Shown in pieces: positions 54,101 through 61,988 of a DNA stretch of 64,000 nucleotides. The position numbers and the translations under genes were made by a program. Below the pieces are notes generated by a model that saw nothing but the letters and a program-made list of their open reading frames with translations, searched no databases and was not told where the DNA came from. Position 1 is the stretch's first letter. Every line of letters begins with the position of its first letter. Source of the DNA: Nocardia sp. CDC159 (GTDB lineage Bacteria; Actinomycetota; Actinomycetes; Mycobacteriales; Mycobacteriaceae); assembly GCF_023740735.1 (NCBI RefSeq), contig NZ_JAMRXH010000017.1:1-64000 (forward strand). Reading direction: 5' to 3'.

Positions 54101-56045
54101 CGATACCCAAACCCAGGACTTCACGGTCGTGGGTGTGGGTGATATGTCCGGTGACGTGTTCGGCAACGGGATGCTGCTGTCGGAGCACATCCGGCTGGTG
54201 GCCGCGTTCGACCACCGCCACATCTTCCTGGACCCGAATCCCGATGCGGCGCGGTCGTTCCGGGAGCGGCAGCGGATGTTCGCGCTGCCGCGGTCGTCGT
54301 GGGCCGACTACGACACCTCGTTGATCAGCGAGGGTGGTGGCGTGTGGGACCGCACGGTGAAGGCGATTCCGATCAGTCCGCAGGCGCGGGCGGCACTCGG
54401 GTTGGCCGACGACGTGACGGTGTTGTCGCCACCGGAGCTCATTCGGGCGATCCTGCTGTCGCCGGTGCAGTTGCTGTGGAACGGCGGTATCGGCACCTAC
54501 ATCAAGGCGTCGACCGAATCGCATGCCGAGGTCGGGGACAAGTCCAACGACGCGGTGCGAGTGAACGCGAACGAGTTGCGGGTCAAGGTGATCGGTGAGG
54601 GCGGCAACCTGGGCGTGACCGCACTCGGCCGCATCGAGTTCTGCCGCAACGGCGGTAAGTGCAACACCGACGCGCTGGACAACTCCGCGGGCGTGGACTG
54701 CTCCGATCACGAGGTCAATATCAAGGTCCTGTTGGACGGGGTGGTCTCGAGCGGGGAACTGACTGCCGCGGAACGCAATCCGCTCCTGGCGTCGATGACC
54801 GACGAGGTCGCGAACATGGTGTTGTTCGACAACGTGTCGCAGAACTTCCTGATGGGCATGTCGCGGACCGAGGCGCCGCGGATGCTGAACGTGCACATGC
54901 GGTTGATCGAGGAGCTGGAATCCCGGCGCGGGCTGGATCGTGATCTGGAGGCGCTGCCCTCGGACGCGGATATGAAGCAGCGGCTCGAGCAGGGGAGCGG
55001 GCTCACCTCGCCGGAGTTGGCGAATCTGCTCGCGCACGTGAAGCTGTCGTTGAAGTCGGATCTGCTCGAGGGCGATCTGCCCGACAGCGCCTACTTCTCG
55101 GCGCGGCTGCCGAAGTACTTCCCGACCCCGCTGCGGGAGCGGTTCGGCGCGGCGATCAAGAAGCACCGGCTGCGCCGAGAGATCGTGACCACGATGATGG
55201 TCAACGAGATGGTCGATCTGGGCGGCATCACCTATGCGTTCCGACTGTCCGAGGAGATCGGCGCCACGGCCGGGGACGCCATGCGCGCCTTCGCCGCGGC
55301 CAGCAAGATCTTCGACCTGCATTCGATCTGGAGCCGCATCCGGGCCGCCGATGCCGCCACCGCGGTGAAGGACGAACTGGAACTGGAGACCAAGCGCACT
55401 CTCGATCGCGCCTCGCGGTGGTTGCTGAGCAACCGGCCGCAGCCGATCGCGGTCGGCGCGGAGATCCATCGCTACGCGGGCAAGGTGCGCGAGCTCGCGC
55501 CGAAGGTGCCGGGTTGGCTGCGCGGCCACCACATCGACACCCTCGAGGAACAGTCGACGAAGCTGATCGGCCGGGGTGCGCCGCAGGATCTGGCGTCCGA
55601 GGTATTCGGCCTGCTCAACCTGTTCCCGCTGCTGGACGTCATTGATATCGCCGATATCACCGAACGCGGCGGCGAAGAGGTGGGCGCGCTGTACTACGCG
55701 CTCAACGAGCATCTCAAGATCGACTGGTTGCTGCAGGCGGTCAGCCACCTCGAACGCGGGGACCGCTGGCACGCTCTGGCAAGGCTGGCGCTGCGCGACG
55801 ATATGTACGCCTCGCTGCGCTCGCTCACCCTGGACGTGCTCTCCGCTGGCGATCCGGAGGAGACCGCCGAGGAGAAGATCGCCTACTGGGAGTCCAAGAA
55901 CCAGTCCCGCCTGGGCCGCGCCCGCGCCGCCCTCTCGGAGCTGTTCGAGTCCGGCACCCACGACCTGGCCACCCTCTCGGTAGCGGCCCGCCAGGTCCGC
56001 AGCATGGTCAGCGGCGTCGGCGCCCAATCCGAGGTCCCCAGGTAA
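51147..56045 (+). CDS. gdh: NAD-specific glutamate dehydrogenase, large (L_180) type
   Basis: This protein of about 1632 residues catalyses NAD-linked oxidative deamination of glutamate to 2-oxoglutarate. It is the large GDH with N-terminal ACT-like regulatory regions (about 1-700), a catalytic core and a C-terminal tail. The core has RGGLRWSDRLEDFRTE (about 818), VGAKGGFVVK with the catalytic Lys (about 853) and VGVGDMSGDVFGNGM (about 1000). The mycobacterial homologue (Rv2476c) is inhibited by the FHA protein GarA. ATG at 51147 is preceded by GGGAG and GAAGAA; a longer reading frame upstream has no good start. A strong hairpin follows the stop. Confidence 0.95.
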   Translation: MTVSSELSSAAWVAGLPEQLRGELATLEEAYFRHVDAGDVDAISGSSLQIFRRHIELGMQRPPGTARVRVYHPDDGSGLGAAVQMVTDDMPLLVESVTSSLSRIGVSVSEIIHPIFEVRRDDEGRLESAAPHEVDGNGVTGLRESWMHVQLHPSTSPELLQRIEAAIPDVLTDVRQVIGDTEAMRAVQDQLADALDAAAKEDTPPFSGTDLVDCANLLRWLADGHFTVLGYARYQRAAAEGGKTKSVVVPGSCLGVLRPNVGTDFLVPVNGGNRPLLMLTQGLVPATVHRSVYPYFIGVAEFDAAGAITGEHLFIGVFTVAAMHENVLDIPVIERRVRAVIEQSGFDLDSFSGQAMLEAIQSFPRTELFSSDTETMRRTASAVLNVGMRRQVRLFLRSDSYGRFVACMVYLPRDRYTTRVRLEMQDILVRELGGVSIDYSARVSESELASVYFTVRLPEPGTKVDTSEANRLRIQALLTEASRTWDDHLRDEVATSSVLDPAVVQRYSAALPDAYKEDFEPSRALADILRLERLPAGRIDQHLYRRPESDPGSWRFTLYIGAGISLSQVLPLLQSLGVEVVDERPYQLEFEDGREAWIYDFGLQARPDLLRKALDRNMDAELVETTDRLDVLDAQERGLRDRFTEAFDALWYERAEADPLNELVLRAGLHWRSVSILRAYSKYLQQADFPYSQANIARVLLASPDIARLFVELFAALFDPDTVSPERAGELETAVRERINEVVSLDADRILRAILGLLKASLRTNFYRVDGQGRPRGYLSIKVEPREIAELPKPRPQFEIFVYSPRVEGVHLRFGPVARGGLRWSDRLEDFRTEILGLVKAQAVKNAVIVPVGAKGGFVVKRPPAATGDPAADRQALQAEGVACYRTFISGLLDVTDNVDHATGKVVPPERVVRRDGDDTYLVVAADKGTATFSDIANEVAQSYGFWLGDAFASGGSAGYDHKAMGITAKGAWESVKRHFAEMDIDTQTQDFTVVGVGDMSGDVFGNGMLLSEHIRLVAAFDHRHIFLDPNPDAARSFRERQRMFALPRSSWADYDTSLISEGGGVWDRTVKAIPISPQARAALGLADDVTVLSPPELIRAILLSPVQLLWNGGIGTYIKASTESHAEVGDKSNDAVRVNANELRVKVIGEGGNLGVTALGRIEFCRNGGKCNTDALDNSAGVDCSDHEVNIKVLLDGVVSSGELTAAERNPLLASMTDEVANMVLFDNVSQNFLMGMSRTEAPRMLNVHMRLIEELESRRGLDRDLEALPSDADMKQRLEQGSGLTSPELANLLAHVKLSLKSDLLEGDLPDSAYFSARLPKYFPTPLRERFGAAIKKHRLRREIVTTMMVNEMVDLGGITYAFRLSEEIGATAGDAMRAFAAASKIFDLHSIWSRIRAADAATAVKDELELETKRTLDRASRWLLSNRPQPIAVGAEIHRYAGKVRELAPKVPGWLRGHHIDTLEEQSTKLIGRGAPQDLASEVFGLLNLFPLLDVIDIADITERGGEEVGALYYALNEHLKIDWLLQAVSHLERGDRWHALARLALRDDMYASLRSLTLDVLSAGDPEETAEEKIAYWESKNQSRLGRARAALSELFESGTHDLATLSVAARQVRSMVSGVGAQSEVPR

Positions 56046-56052
56046 CCGCAAC

Positions 56053-56093
56053 CCCACCGGCCGCCGCACCCGTACCGCACGGCGGCCGGTGGG
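56053..56093 (+). terminator. Strong hairpin after gdh
   Basis: CCCACCGGCCGCCG and CGGCGGCCGGTGGG form perfect 14-base arms around a 13-base loop, starting 8 bases after the gdh stop. It is the most stable hairpin of this kind in the window. Confidence 0.8.
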
Positions 56094-56204
56094 ACACCAC
56101 CCGAGTGGTCCGGCGGCTCCTGCTTTCTGGTGTCGCGGCTTCTCGCTTCCTGGCGCTGCAGCCGACTGCCTACCGCGCCGCAACCCCCGCCTTCTGGCCC
56201 TGAA

Positions 56205-56297
56205 TCTTCCGATTGCCCTGACCCCTGAAACTTCCAGCCGCCTGGCCTCTGAAGCTGGCCTCTGAAACTTCCGCGCGGCTGGCCCTGAACGGAGTGA
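56205..56297. repeat. Degenerate direct repeats of a TGAAACTTCC-like motif
   Basis: Copies of a unit like GGCCTCTGAAACTTCC appear about four to five times in roughly 90 bases (TGAATCTTCC, TGAAACTTCC twice, TCTGAAGC and TGAACGG forms). The array fills the gap before the thioesterase gene and ends 50 bases before it. No coding role is seen. Confidence 0.6.
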
Positions 56298-56349
56298 AGG
56301 GCACAAAGGCTGCATACTGGGAGCGGTCCATCCGATCGGAGGTAATGCG

Positions 56350-56820
56350 TTGACGAGTGGTGGTTCGCTGGCCGGGAACGGATCGGCGCGCGGCTCGGCC
56401 GTGCTGCCCAGGCGGTTTCACACCAAGGTCGAGGTGCGCTGGTCCGATATGGACGCCTTTCAGCACATCAACCATGCCCGCATGGTGACGTTGCTGGAGG
56501 AGGCCCGGATTCCGTGGCTGTTCGACGACCGCCCGACCTCCGGCCTGCGCGCCGGATGTGTGATGGTCGACCTGCACGTTCGCTACCGGGGACAGCTGCG
56601 GCACGAGGACACGCCGCTCGACGTGGCGATGTGGATCCAACAGATGCGCGCGGTCGACTTCACCATCGGCTACGAGGTGCGCGCCAATGGCGTCGCCCCG
56701 GATTCGCCGCCCGCCGTCACCGCCAGCACCCAGCTCGCCGCCTTCGATATCGAGACCCAGCGGCTGCGCCGGTTGACGACGATCGAGCGCGATTACCTGA
56801 ACCAGTGGAAGATCGGCTGA
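56350..56820 (+). CDS. Acyl-CoA thioesterase (4HBT hot-dog fold)
   Basis: This 156-residue hot-dog protein resembles 4-hydroxybenzoyl-CoA-thioesterase-type enzymes. The motif WSDMDAFQHINHARM has the catalytic Asp and the DxxxHxNN-like loop (residue about 35). The TTG at 56350 is favoured because GGAGG lies seven bases upstream, while the ATG at 56345 meets a stop at once. It corresponds to Rv2475c in the same order in M. tuberculosis. It lies 14 bases before the next gene. Confidence 0.88.
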   Translation: MTSGGSLAGNGSARGSAVLPRRFHTKVEVRWSDMDAFQHINHARMVTLLEEARIPWLFDDRPTSGLRAGCVMVDLHVRYRGQLRHEDTPLDVAMWIQQMRAVDFTIGYEVRANGVAPDSPPAVTASTQLAAFDIETQRLRRLTTIERDYLNQWKIG

Positions 56821-56834
56821 GCTCTTCCGACGAT

Positions 56835-57521
56835 ATGACCTTCGAATACAGCGATCAGCGGGTGCTGCAGATCCGCGACCCTGCCGAACGCGAGAATTTG
56901 GCGACCTTCGTCGCGCGCGCGATACGGCTCGATCCCGCGGCGGTTATCCGGCTGCGACGGCGCGGGGTGAACTATGTATCCGCCTGGGCGGCAACCGGAT
57001 TCGAGGCGCTTGCGGTGCGGACGGTGGTCGCCGAGCTGGGCGTCGGCGATGTCACGGTCGGCGGCGATCTGATCCTGTCGGGTCTGAACGGCCCCGACGC
57101 GGGCGCGCCCATCGACCTCGGCTACTCGATGGATTCCGCCTGGCGCGGCGCGCTCCCGCCCACCACCGGTTTCGTGCACGTGGACGACGTGCCCGCCCGC
57201 GCCCTGGTCGAATTGGCCGAGCGTGGGGTGGAATTGGCGGCCGAACACGGCAGCGGCCACGGCCCCCCGGCCTCGCTCCTGGACCAGACCGTCCTCACCG
57301 TGACAGGTGGAGACGAGCAGGTCGAGGTGCCCATGCGGGTGGTATTCGCACTCACCGCAATGGATTTCATCCCGCACTCCGGTGACAAGGCCGACTCCCG
57401 CCGCATCACGTCGACCGAGATCGTTCGCGTCCGTGCCACCCGCACCTGGCTGCGCATCGACGCCCGCTACGGTTCGGTGGCCCGCCGCCGCGGCCCGGGC
57501 ATGCCGCTCATCCCCTCCTGA
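56835..57521 (+). CDS. Conserved actinobacterial protein (Rv2474c-like)
   Basis: A 228-residue soluble protein with no signal peptide. It begins MTFEYSDQRVLQIRDPAER and has a long strand-rich middle. The position right after gdh and the thioesterase matches Rv2474c in M. tuberculosis, so it is probably that family's member. Function is unknown. It starts 14 bases after the thioesterase stop and is probably co-transcribed. An inverted repeat spans its stop and that of the convergent azlD. Confidence 0.75.
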   Translation: MTFEYSDQRVLQIRDPAERENLATFVARAIRLDPAAVIRLRRRGVNYVSAWAATGFEALAVRTVVAELGVGDVTVGGDLILSGLNGPDAGAPIDLGYSMDSAWRGALPPTTGFVHVDDVPARALVELAERGVELAAEHGSGHGPPASLLDQTVLTVTGGDEQVEVPMRVVFALTAMDFIPHSGDKADSRRITSTEIVRVRATRTWLRIDARYGSVARRRGPGMPLIPS

Positions 57522-57577
57522 GCCGGCTCGACCTGTGGCAACATCCGAGCGACAAGCGCCCCGCGGACCGGCTCAGG
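57517..57577. terminator. Bidirectional hairpin between Rv2474c-like gene and azlD
   Basis: CCTGAGCCGG and CCGGCTCAGG form perfect 10-base arms around a 41-base loop. Each arm includes or touches the stop codon of one of the two converging genes. The long loop makes it a weaker terminator candidate. Confidence 0.45.
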
Positions 57578-57887
57578 CGACCCCGAGGACGCGGAGCAGG
57601 GCAGTGGTCGCGGCCGCGGTGAGCGCCACCACGATCAGTGGCGCACGCCGCCAGGCCAGGACCACTGCCACCAGAGCGCCTGCGGGCAGGGCGAATCCGA
57701 CCTTGTGCCCCGAGGGCATCAACTCGGTGACGGCCAGGGCGGTCAGCAGAACCACCGACCCGGTCTCCAGCAGGTCGGTCACATGGGGCGGAACATTGAT
57801 ACGGCGGCGCAGCAGCGGCCCGGCGAAGCGGATGGCGTAGGTGCCTACCGCGAGCGCGATAGCTCCGGCAATCAGGGTGGTGCTCAA
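57573..57887 (-). CDS. azlD: AzlD-like branched-chain amino acid exporter subunit
   Basis: This 104-residue membrane protein has four hydrophobic helices and the AzlD pattern (GTYAIRFAGPLLRRR, PHVTDLLETGSVVLLTALAVTEL). AzlD works with AzlC to export branched-chain amino acids or their analogues. The start is TTG at 57887, with AGAGG about ten bases upstream. It lies 174 bases downstream of azlC, an unusually wide gap for this pair, apparently because of the repeat array at the end of azlC and sequence after it. Confidence 0.85.
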   Translation of the reverse strand: MSTTLIAGAIALAVGTYAIRFAGPLLRRRINVPPHVTDLLETGSVVLLTALAVTELMPSGHKVGFALPAGALVAVVLAWRRAPLIVVALTAAATTALLRVLGVA

Positions 57888-58061
57888 AAGATTCTGCCTC
57901 TACTTCATCGAAAGACGTTGCTGCTCTTGGTTGTCGCCGACCACTGCGCTGCCCGGAGGCCGGAAGGTCGCAAGCCGGACGATCCACCGGAACCCGTCGG
58001 CACGAGCCGTCGGCATTTTGGGCTCCGATCAACGCATCGCCGCTCACGGTTTCGGTACCGG

Positions 58062-59111
58062 CTAGCGGTGTCGGCAGTGGTCTTCCTCCCGATCCGCGAT
58101 ATCGGCGACGGTCCTGCTCCCGCTGGCGGTACCGGCGGCCGTTCTACTGCTGCTCGCGGTATCGCCGACCGCCCTATTGCCGCCGCTCGCGGTGTCGCCG
58201 ACCGTCCTACTGTCGCTCGCGGTATGGCCGACCGCCCTACTGCCGCTCGCGTTATCGGCGACCGTCCTATTGCCGTTCGCAGTACCGACGGTCGCCCTGC
58301 TTGACATCTCGACCGCGGTCGGCTTCGTGTTTCGAGCCCCGGCGAGCTCCATCTCCTCGACTCCGGCGAGCTCCGCCTCCGCGGCCCCGGCACACTTCAC
58401 CTGCTCGGCCTGCCCCGCCTGCTCTCCCCGTTTGCGGTCGAAGGCGAGTAGCGCCGCGGGCAGAGCCAGCAGGACCGGCAGGCCGGCCGCGAGGAACGGG
58501 GTGGTGATGGCGGCTACGGCGGCGCCCGCGATCACGGCCCGGCGAGTGGCCCTGTCGCGCAGGGCCGGTACCGCCAGGGCGAGCAGTACGGCGGGGAACA
58601 CGGCGTCCAGGCCGAAGCGGGATGGATCGGGGACCGCCGCGCCGATCACGACGCCGAGGACCGCGCCCAGCGGCCAGGCCAGCAGCACGCCGAGTCCGCA
58701 CAGCCAGAACCGGGCGCGACGGCGGTCCTGGTCGTTCTCGGCGAGGGCCAGCGCGACCGATTCGTCGTTCATCACGTGCGTGCCGAGCAGGCGTCGCCAG
58801 CCGGTGCCGACCACATCCGGCAGCGCCAGGCCGTAGGGCAGGTGCCGGGCATTGACGACCAGGCCCACGAGCACCGCGGCCACCATGCTGCCACCGGCCG
58901 ATACGATGCCGATGAACAGAAATTCCGCGCCGCCCGCCAGTACGAGCACGCTCAGCAGGATCGGCAGCCAGGCAGGCAGTCCCGAGGTCACCGAGGACGC
59001 GCCGTAGGACACGCCGATGACCCCGACCGCCAGGCAGACGGCCGCGATTCCGGTCAGGTCACTGCGATCCAGTGTTCGCCATATCGAACGCACGGCTTCT
59101 ATAGTGAACAC
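58062..59111 (-). CDS. azlC: AzlC-like branched-chain amino acid exporter with repeat tail
   Basis: This 349-residue protein has the AzlC fold in its first 225 residues with about seven or more helices: GVSYGASSVTSGLPAWLPIL, VVNARHLPYGLALP and VMNDESVAL. E. coli and Bacillus AzlC are about 230 residues. Here a hydrophilic tail of about 120 residues follows, with repeated ten-residue units (TASGSRTVGD-like) encoded by a tandem DNA array (58096-58305). The tail has no known role. The start is GTG at 59111 with little ribosome-binding sequence; a GTG six codons later is possible. It is divergent from an XRE-cupin gene. Confidence 0.85.
   Translation of the reverse strand: MFTIEAVRSIWRTLDRSDLTGIAAVCLAVGVIGVSYGASSVTSGLPAWLPILLSVLVLAGGAEFLFIGIVSAGGSMVAAVLVGLVVNARHLPYGLALPDVVGTGWRRLLGTHVMNDESVALALAENDQDRRRARFWLCGLGVLLAWPLGAVLGVVIGAAVPDPSRFGLDAVFPAVLLALAVPALRDRATRRAVIAGAAVAAITTPFLAAGLPVLLALPAALLAFDRKRGEQAGQAEQVKCAGAAEAELAGVEEMELAGARNTKPTAVEMSSRATVGTANGNRTVADNASGSRAVGHTASDSRTVGDTASGGNRAVGDTASSSRTAAGTASGSRTVADIADREEDHCRHR
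58096..58305. repeat. 30-base tandem repeats inside the 3' end of azlC
   Basis: About seven imperfect units of 30 bases (one of 33) follow the pattern GCGGTATCGCCGACCGTCCT ACTGCCGCTC on the plus strand. They stay in frame and encode decapeptides in the AzlC tail. This looks like a minisatellite that may vary in copy number between strains. Confidence 0.85.
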
Positions 59112-59169
59112 AGGAGGCGGGGTTCGTCAACGAGGACTCCACGACACCGAGGTACTGTCTGGACCCACT

Positions 59170-59742
59170 ATGACCGAGCACGACGGCGCGCCGACCGCGC
59201 CACCGCAGGAGGCCATCGCCGCCGCGCTGCGCCGCGAGCGCGCGCGTTCGGGGATGTCGCTCACCGAGGTCGCCCGCCGCGCGGGTGTGGCGAAATCCAC
59301 ACTGTCCCAGCTGGAATCGGGCACCGGCAATCCGAGCATCGAAACGCTGTGGGCGCTGTGCGTGGCGTTGGGAATCCCGTTCTCGCGGCTGCTGGACCCG
59401 CCGCGCCCGCAGGTCCAGGTGATCCGCGCGAGCGAGGGGCCGGTACTGGCCTCGGCCCATGCCAACTACCACGTCACCCTGCTGGCGGCCAGTCCGCCCA
59501 ACGCCCGCCGCGACATCTACCTGGTCTCCGCCGAGCCCGGCCAGCCGCGCGAGTCCGAACCCCATCTGCACGGCGAGATCGAACATGTGATTCTCGCCGC
59601 GGGACGCGCCCTGGTCGGCCCGGCCGACGCCCCCGTCGAACTCCGTCCCGGCGACTACATCCGCTACCCGGGCGACCAGCCACACATGTTCGAGGCACTG
59701 GAGCCGGGCACCTGGGGAATTCAGGCCAGCGAGTACGGCTGA
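59170..59742 (+). CDS. XRE-family regulator with C-terminal cupin
   Basis: This 190-residue protein has an HTH_3 domain (about 15-70; SLTEVARRAGVAKSTLSQLESGTGNPSIETLW) and a C-terminal cupin (about 115-185; HLHGEIEHVILAAG and PGDYIRYPGDQPHMFE). Such regulators are often found divergent from azlCD and probably control them in response to an amino acid. ATG at 59170 lies a few bases after TACTGT, suggesting a leaderless mRNA. Its last 22 bases overlap the convergent reductase gene. Confidence 0.88.
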   Translation: MTEHDGAPTAPPQEAIAAALRRERARSGMSLTEVARRAGVAKSTLSQLESGTGNPSIETLWALCVALGIPFSRLLDPPRPQVQVIRASEGPVLASAHANYHVTLLAASPPNARRDIYLVSAEPGQPRESEPHLHGEIEHVILAAGRALVGPADAPVELRPGDYIRYPGDQPHMFEALEPGTWGIQASEYG

Positions 59743-60689
59743 CGCGATCGGTTCGTCTGGACGACAACGGTTTTCCACCAGTTCACGGTTCCGGCGGCCA
59801 CCTCCTCGAGTGGTGTCGGACGCAGGCCGAGTCGGTGCTCGCTGGCGGTGGAGTCGAGGTGGAACGGGCGATCGAACTGGTAGTTCATCTCGGCCAGTTC
59901 GCGCATCATCTCGTTCATCAGCCCGGCCGCGCGCAGGGCCCAGGTCGGCATGGCGAGGATGCGCGGGGCCGGGCCCCCGGCCGCGGTCGACAAGACGGCG
60001 ACCAGTTCTCGAATCGATACGGCCGGAGCGGTGGGCGCGTGCAGGAACGAATTCCACAGGGTGCGGTCGGCGGCGGCCTTGATCATGGCGGCGGCCAGAT
60101 CGGGCATGTAGGTGAACGAATGCGGCAGATCGATGCGGCCGAAGGCCTGAACGGCCCTGCCGCCGAGGATATTCGGGACCATGCGCTCGCCCGCGTGCGA
60201 CATTCGCACATGCGGTCCGATGAAGTCGGCGGCGGCGACGCTGACGGTGGGGGTCGGCGATTCCTCGCGTGCCCGTAGCAGTGCCGCGCGCACGGCAGGC
60301 TTGCCGAAATCGGCTGCGCGCGGCATGGTTTCGACCATCGGTCGATCGACCGGGCCATAGGAGTACAGGCTCTCCGGGAAGACCACCACCGCGCCGACCC
60401 GGCCCGCGACCGACAGCACATTCTGTTCGGTCCCGGGCAACTCGTCCCACCAGGCACGCGCGGCATACCGCGAACCGTGGGTGCAGTGGTAGATCGCCAC
60501 CGCGCCTTCGGCCGCGGCGCTCAGCTGGTCCGTCCGGGTGACATCCACGCGCCGGCGCTCGATCAACGGATGCTCGGGGCCGCTGCCGGACCGGGTCAGA
60601 ATGCGAACCCGTTGCCCCGCCCCGGCCAACTGCTCGGCGATGGTGGTCCCGACGGGTCCGGCTCCGGTGACTATGTGCAACTCGGACAT
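59721..60689 (-). CDS. NmrA/epimerase-like NAD(P)-binding reductase
   Basis: This 322-residue protein belongs to the atypical short-chain dehydrogenase/NAD-dependent epimerase group, with VTGAGPVGTTIAEQL at the N-terminus. The YxxxK catalytic pair is not obvious; the active-site region reads SLYSYGPVDRP, so activity may be altered. ATG at 60689 has GGGAGA upstream. Two matching palindromes lie in its promoter region. It is convergent with the XRE-cupin gene, overlapping it by 22 bases. Confidence 0.82.
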   Translation of the reverse strand: MSELHIVTGAGPVGTTIAEQLAGAGQRVRILTRSGSGPEHPLIERRRVDVTRTDQLSAAAEGAVAIYHCTHGSRYAARAWWDELPGTEQNVLSVAGRVGAVVVFPESLYSYGPVDRPMVETMPRAADFGKPAVRAALLRAREESPTPTVSVAAADFIGPHVRMSHAGERMVPNILGGRAVQAFGRIDLPHSFTYMPDLAAAMIKAAADRTLWNSFLHAPTAPAVSIRELVAVLSTAAGGPAPRILAMPTWALRAAGLMNEMMRELAEMNYQFDRPFHLDSTASEHRLGLRPTPLEEVAAGTVNWWKTVVVQTNRSRQPYSLA

Positions 60690-60706
60690 GATGTCTCCCT
60701 TTTCTA

Positions 60707-60721
60707 GAGAGCAGTGCTCTC
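60707..60721. promoter_or_regulatory. TetR-type operator, proximal copy, before NmrA-like gene
   Basis: GAGAGCAGTGCTCTC has 7-base arms around one base, 18 bases before the reductase ATG. It matches the copy at 60763 in 13 of 14 bases when read in reverse. No TetR gene is adjacent. Confidence 0.65.
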
Positions 60722-60762
60722 GCTTTAGGGACGAGCATGCCGCATCGACTGCCCAGGTGTCA

Positions 60763-60775
60763 AGAGCGCTGCTCT
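60763..60775. promoter_or_regulatory. TetR-type operator, distal copy, before NmrA-like gene
   Basis: AGAGCGCTGCTCT has 5-base arms and extends to AAGAGCGCTGCTCTC, nearly identical to the reverse complement of the proximal site. Centres are about 55 bases apart, which suits two dimers flanking a promoter. Confidence 0.6.
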
Positions 60776-60779
60776 CTTT

Positions 60780-61295
60780 TGTGATTGCTGCATTCGTAAC
60801 CGGTTTACCGCGCCCTCGGTCACGAGTCCCAAAGCGGGGATCGCCACGCTCGCGGTCGGTTGGAGCCGCGGGTGGGATCGCGCGGAGTGGCTCGGTACTG
60901 GTCGAAACGAGTCGCACGGTGTGATCGGGCGGCGCGTTGTATGTGGCGCGGAGTGGCGTGCCCCGGTGCCGGCGTGGCCCGGCGGCGGGGCCGGGTGTGG
61001 GCGTGGCGCGGCCGGTGGTGTGGCGTGGCCGGGTGTAGGCGTGGGTGGCCAGGTGGCCTGGGTGGGTGGAGTCGCCCGGGGTGGTCGGACGGGCGTGGAC
61101 AGTCGGAGTGGGATGAGTGATTCAGCTCACGGCTGTCGGGCCCGATTTCGGCACAGGACTATCGGGGCTGAGCTATGGAGGCCCGCTGGCGCGAGGTATG
61201 CGCGCTCGACAACCAGGTCGCGGCAGCGCTCATCGCGGCCGAACGCGCGCAACCGCACCGGGGATCGCGCATCTGCCAACCGGCCGGTTACCGGG
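60780..61295. other. Gene-free region with a G-rich stretch
   Basis: No supported gene is present. From about 60935 to 61110 the plus strand is dominated by G and T with many GTGGC/GGGTG runs, including GGTGGTGTGGCGTGGCC and GGCCTGGGTGGGTGG. C is rare in several runs. This asymmetry could allow G-quadruplex or R-loop formation. The rest is ordinary GC-rich intergenic DNA before the convergent HNH gene. Confidence 0.5.
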
Positions 61296-61988
61296 TCAGG
61301 CGGCGCCTTCGCCGAGGTACTGCAGCCATACCGGGTCCAGGTCGGCGGTGGTCGACAGCAGGCGCCAGTGCGGGCCCTTGGGGGAGACCAGGGGTTGGCG
61401 CAGGGTCCAGCCGAGCTCGCTGAGGAGTTTGTCGGCCTTTCGGTGGTTGCAGGGGGCGCAGGAGGCGACGCAGTTCTCCCAGGAGTGGGCGCCGCCGCGG
61501 CTGCGCGGGATTACGTGGTCGATGGTTTCCGCCTTGCCTCCGCAGTAGGCGCAGCGGTATCGGTCGCGGTGCATGAGGGCCGCGCGGGTCATCGGCACCC
61601 GGGCGCGGTACGGCACGCGGACGTAGTTGCGCAGGCGGATCACCGAGGGCAGGGCGACCGAAGCGCCGGCGGAGTGGACCACCGGACCATCGGCATTGTG
61701 ATGGACGGGATCGGCCTTGTCGCAGATCAGCAGGACGATGGCGCGGCGTGCGGACAGCGCGGTCAGCGGCTCGTAGGTGGCGTTCAGAAGCAACACCCGG
61801 CGCTTGACCCAGGGCGCGACGGCTGGCGGAGATTCGGTAGATCGGTGCTGGTGAGCACCCGGATAACTATGTTTATCGATGACAACATGCAGCGGAGTAG
61901 CCCCCGACCCACGATTGTGGACGTCGGCGGGCTGGAGTTGTCGGTGAGTTCTCGCCTCGTGTGACCGGGCGCCGTGCCGCTGCTTCAT
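61296..61988 (-). CDS. HNH endonuclease-family protein (Rv2469c-like)
   Basis: This protein of about 230 residues has a conserved actinobacterial N-terminal region (VKRRVLLLNATYEPLTALSARRAI) and a C-terminal HNH nuclease motif: CAYCGG, DHVIPRSRGG, WENCVASCAPCN and HRKADK, with two CxxC zinc pairs. It corresponds to Rv2469c. The ATG at 61988 has GGGG five bases upstream; the true start may be later, near the conserved VVIDKHSYPGAH. The natural substrate is unknown. Confidence 0.85.
   Translation of the reverse strand: MKQRHGARSHEARTHRQLQPADVHNRGSGATPLHVVIDKHSYPGAHQHRSTESPPAVAPWVKRRVLLLNATYEPLTALSARRAIVLLICDKADPVHHNADGPVVHSAGASVALPSVIRLRNYVRVPYRARVPMTRAALMHRDRYRCAYCGGKAETIDHVIPRSRGGAHSWENCVASCAPCNHRKADKLLSELGWTLRQPLVSPKGPHWRLLSTTADLDPVWLQYLGEGAA

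Noticed and set aside
58096..58305. CRISPR array
   Set aside because: Units are contiguous with no unique spacers and keep a coding frame, so this is a minisatellite.
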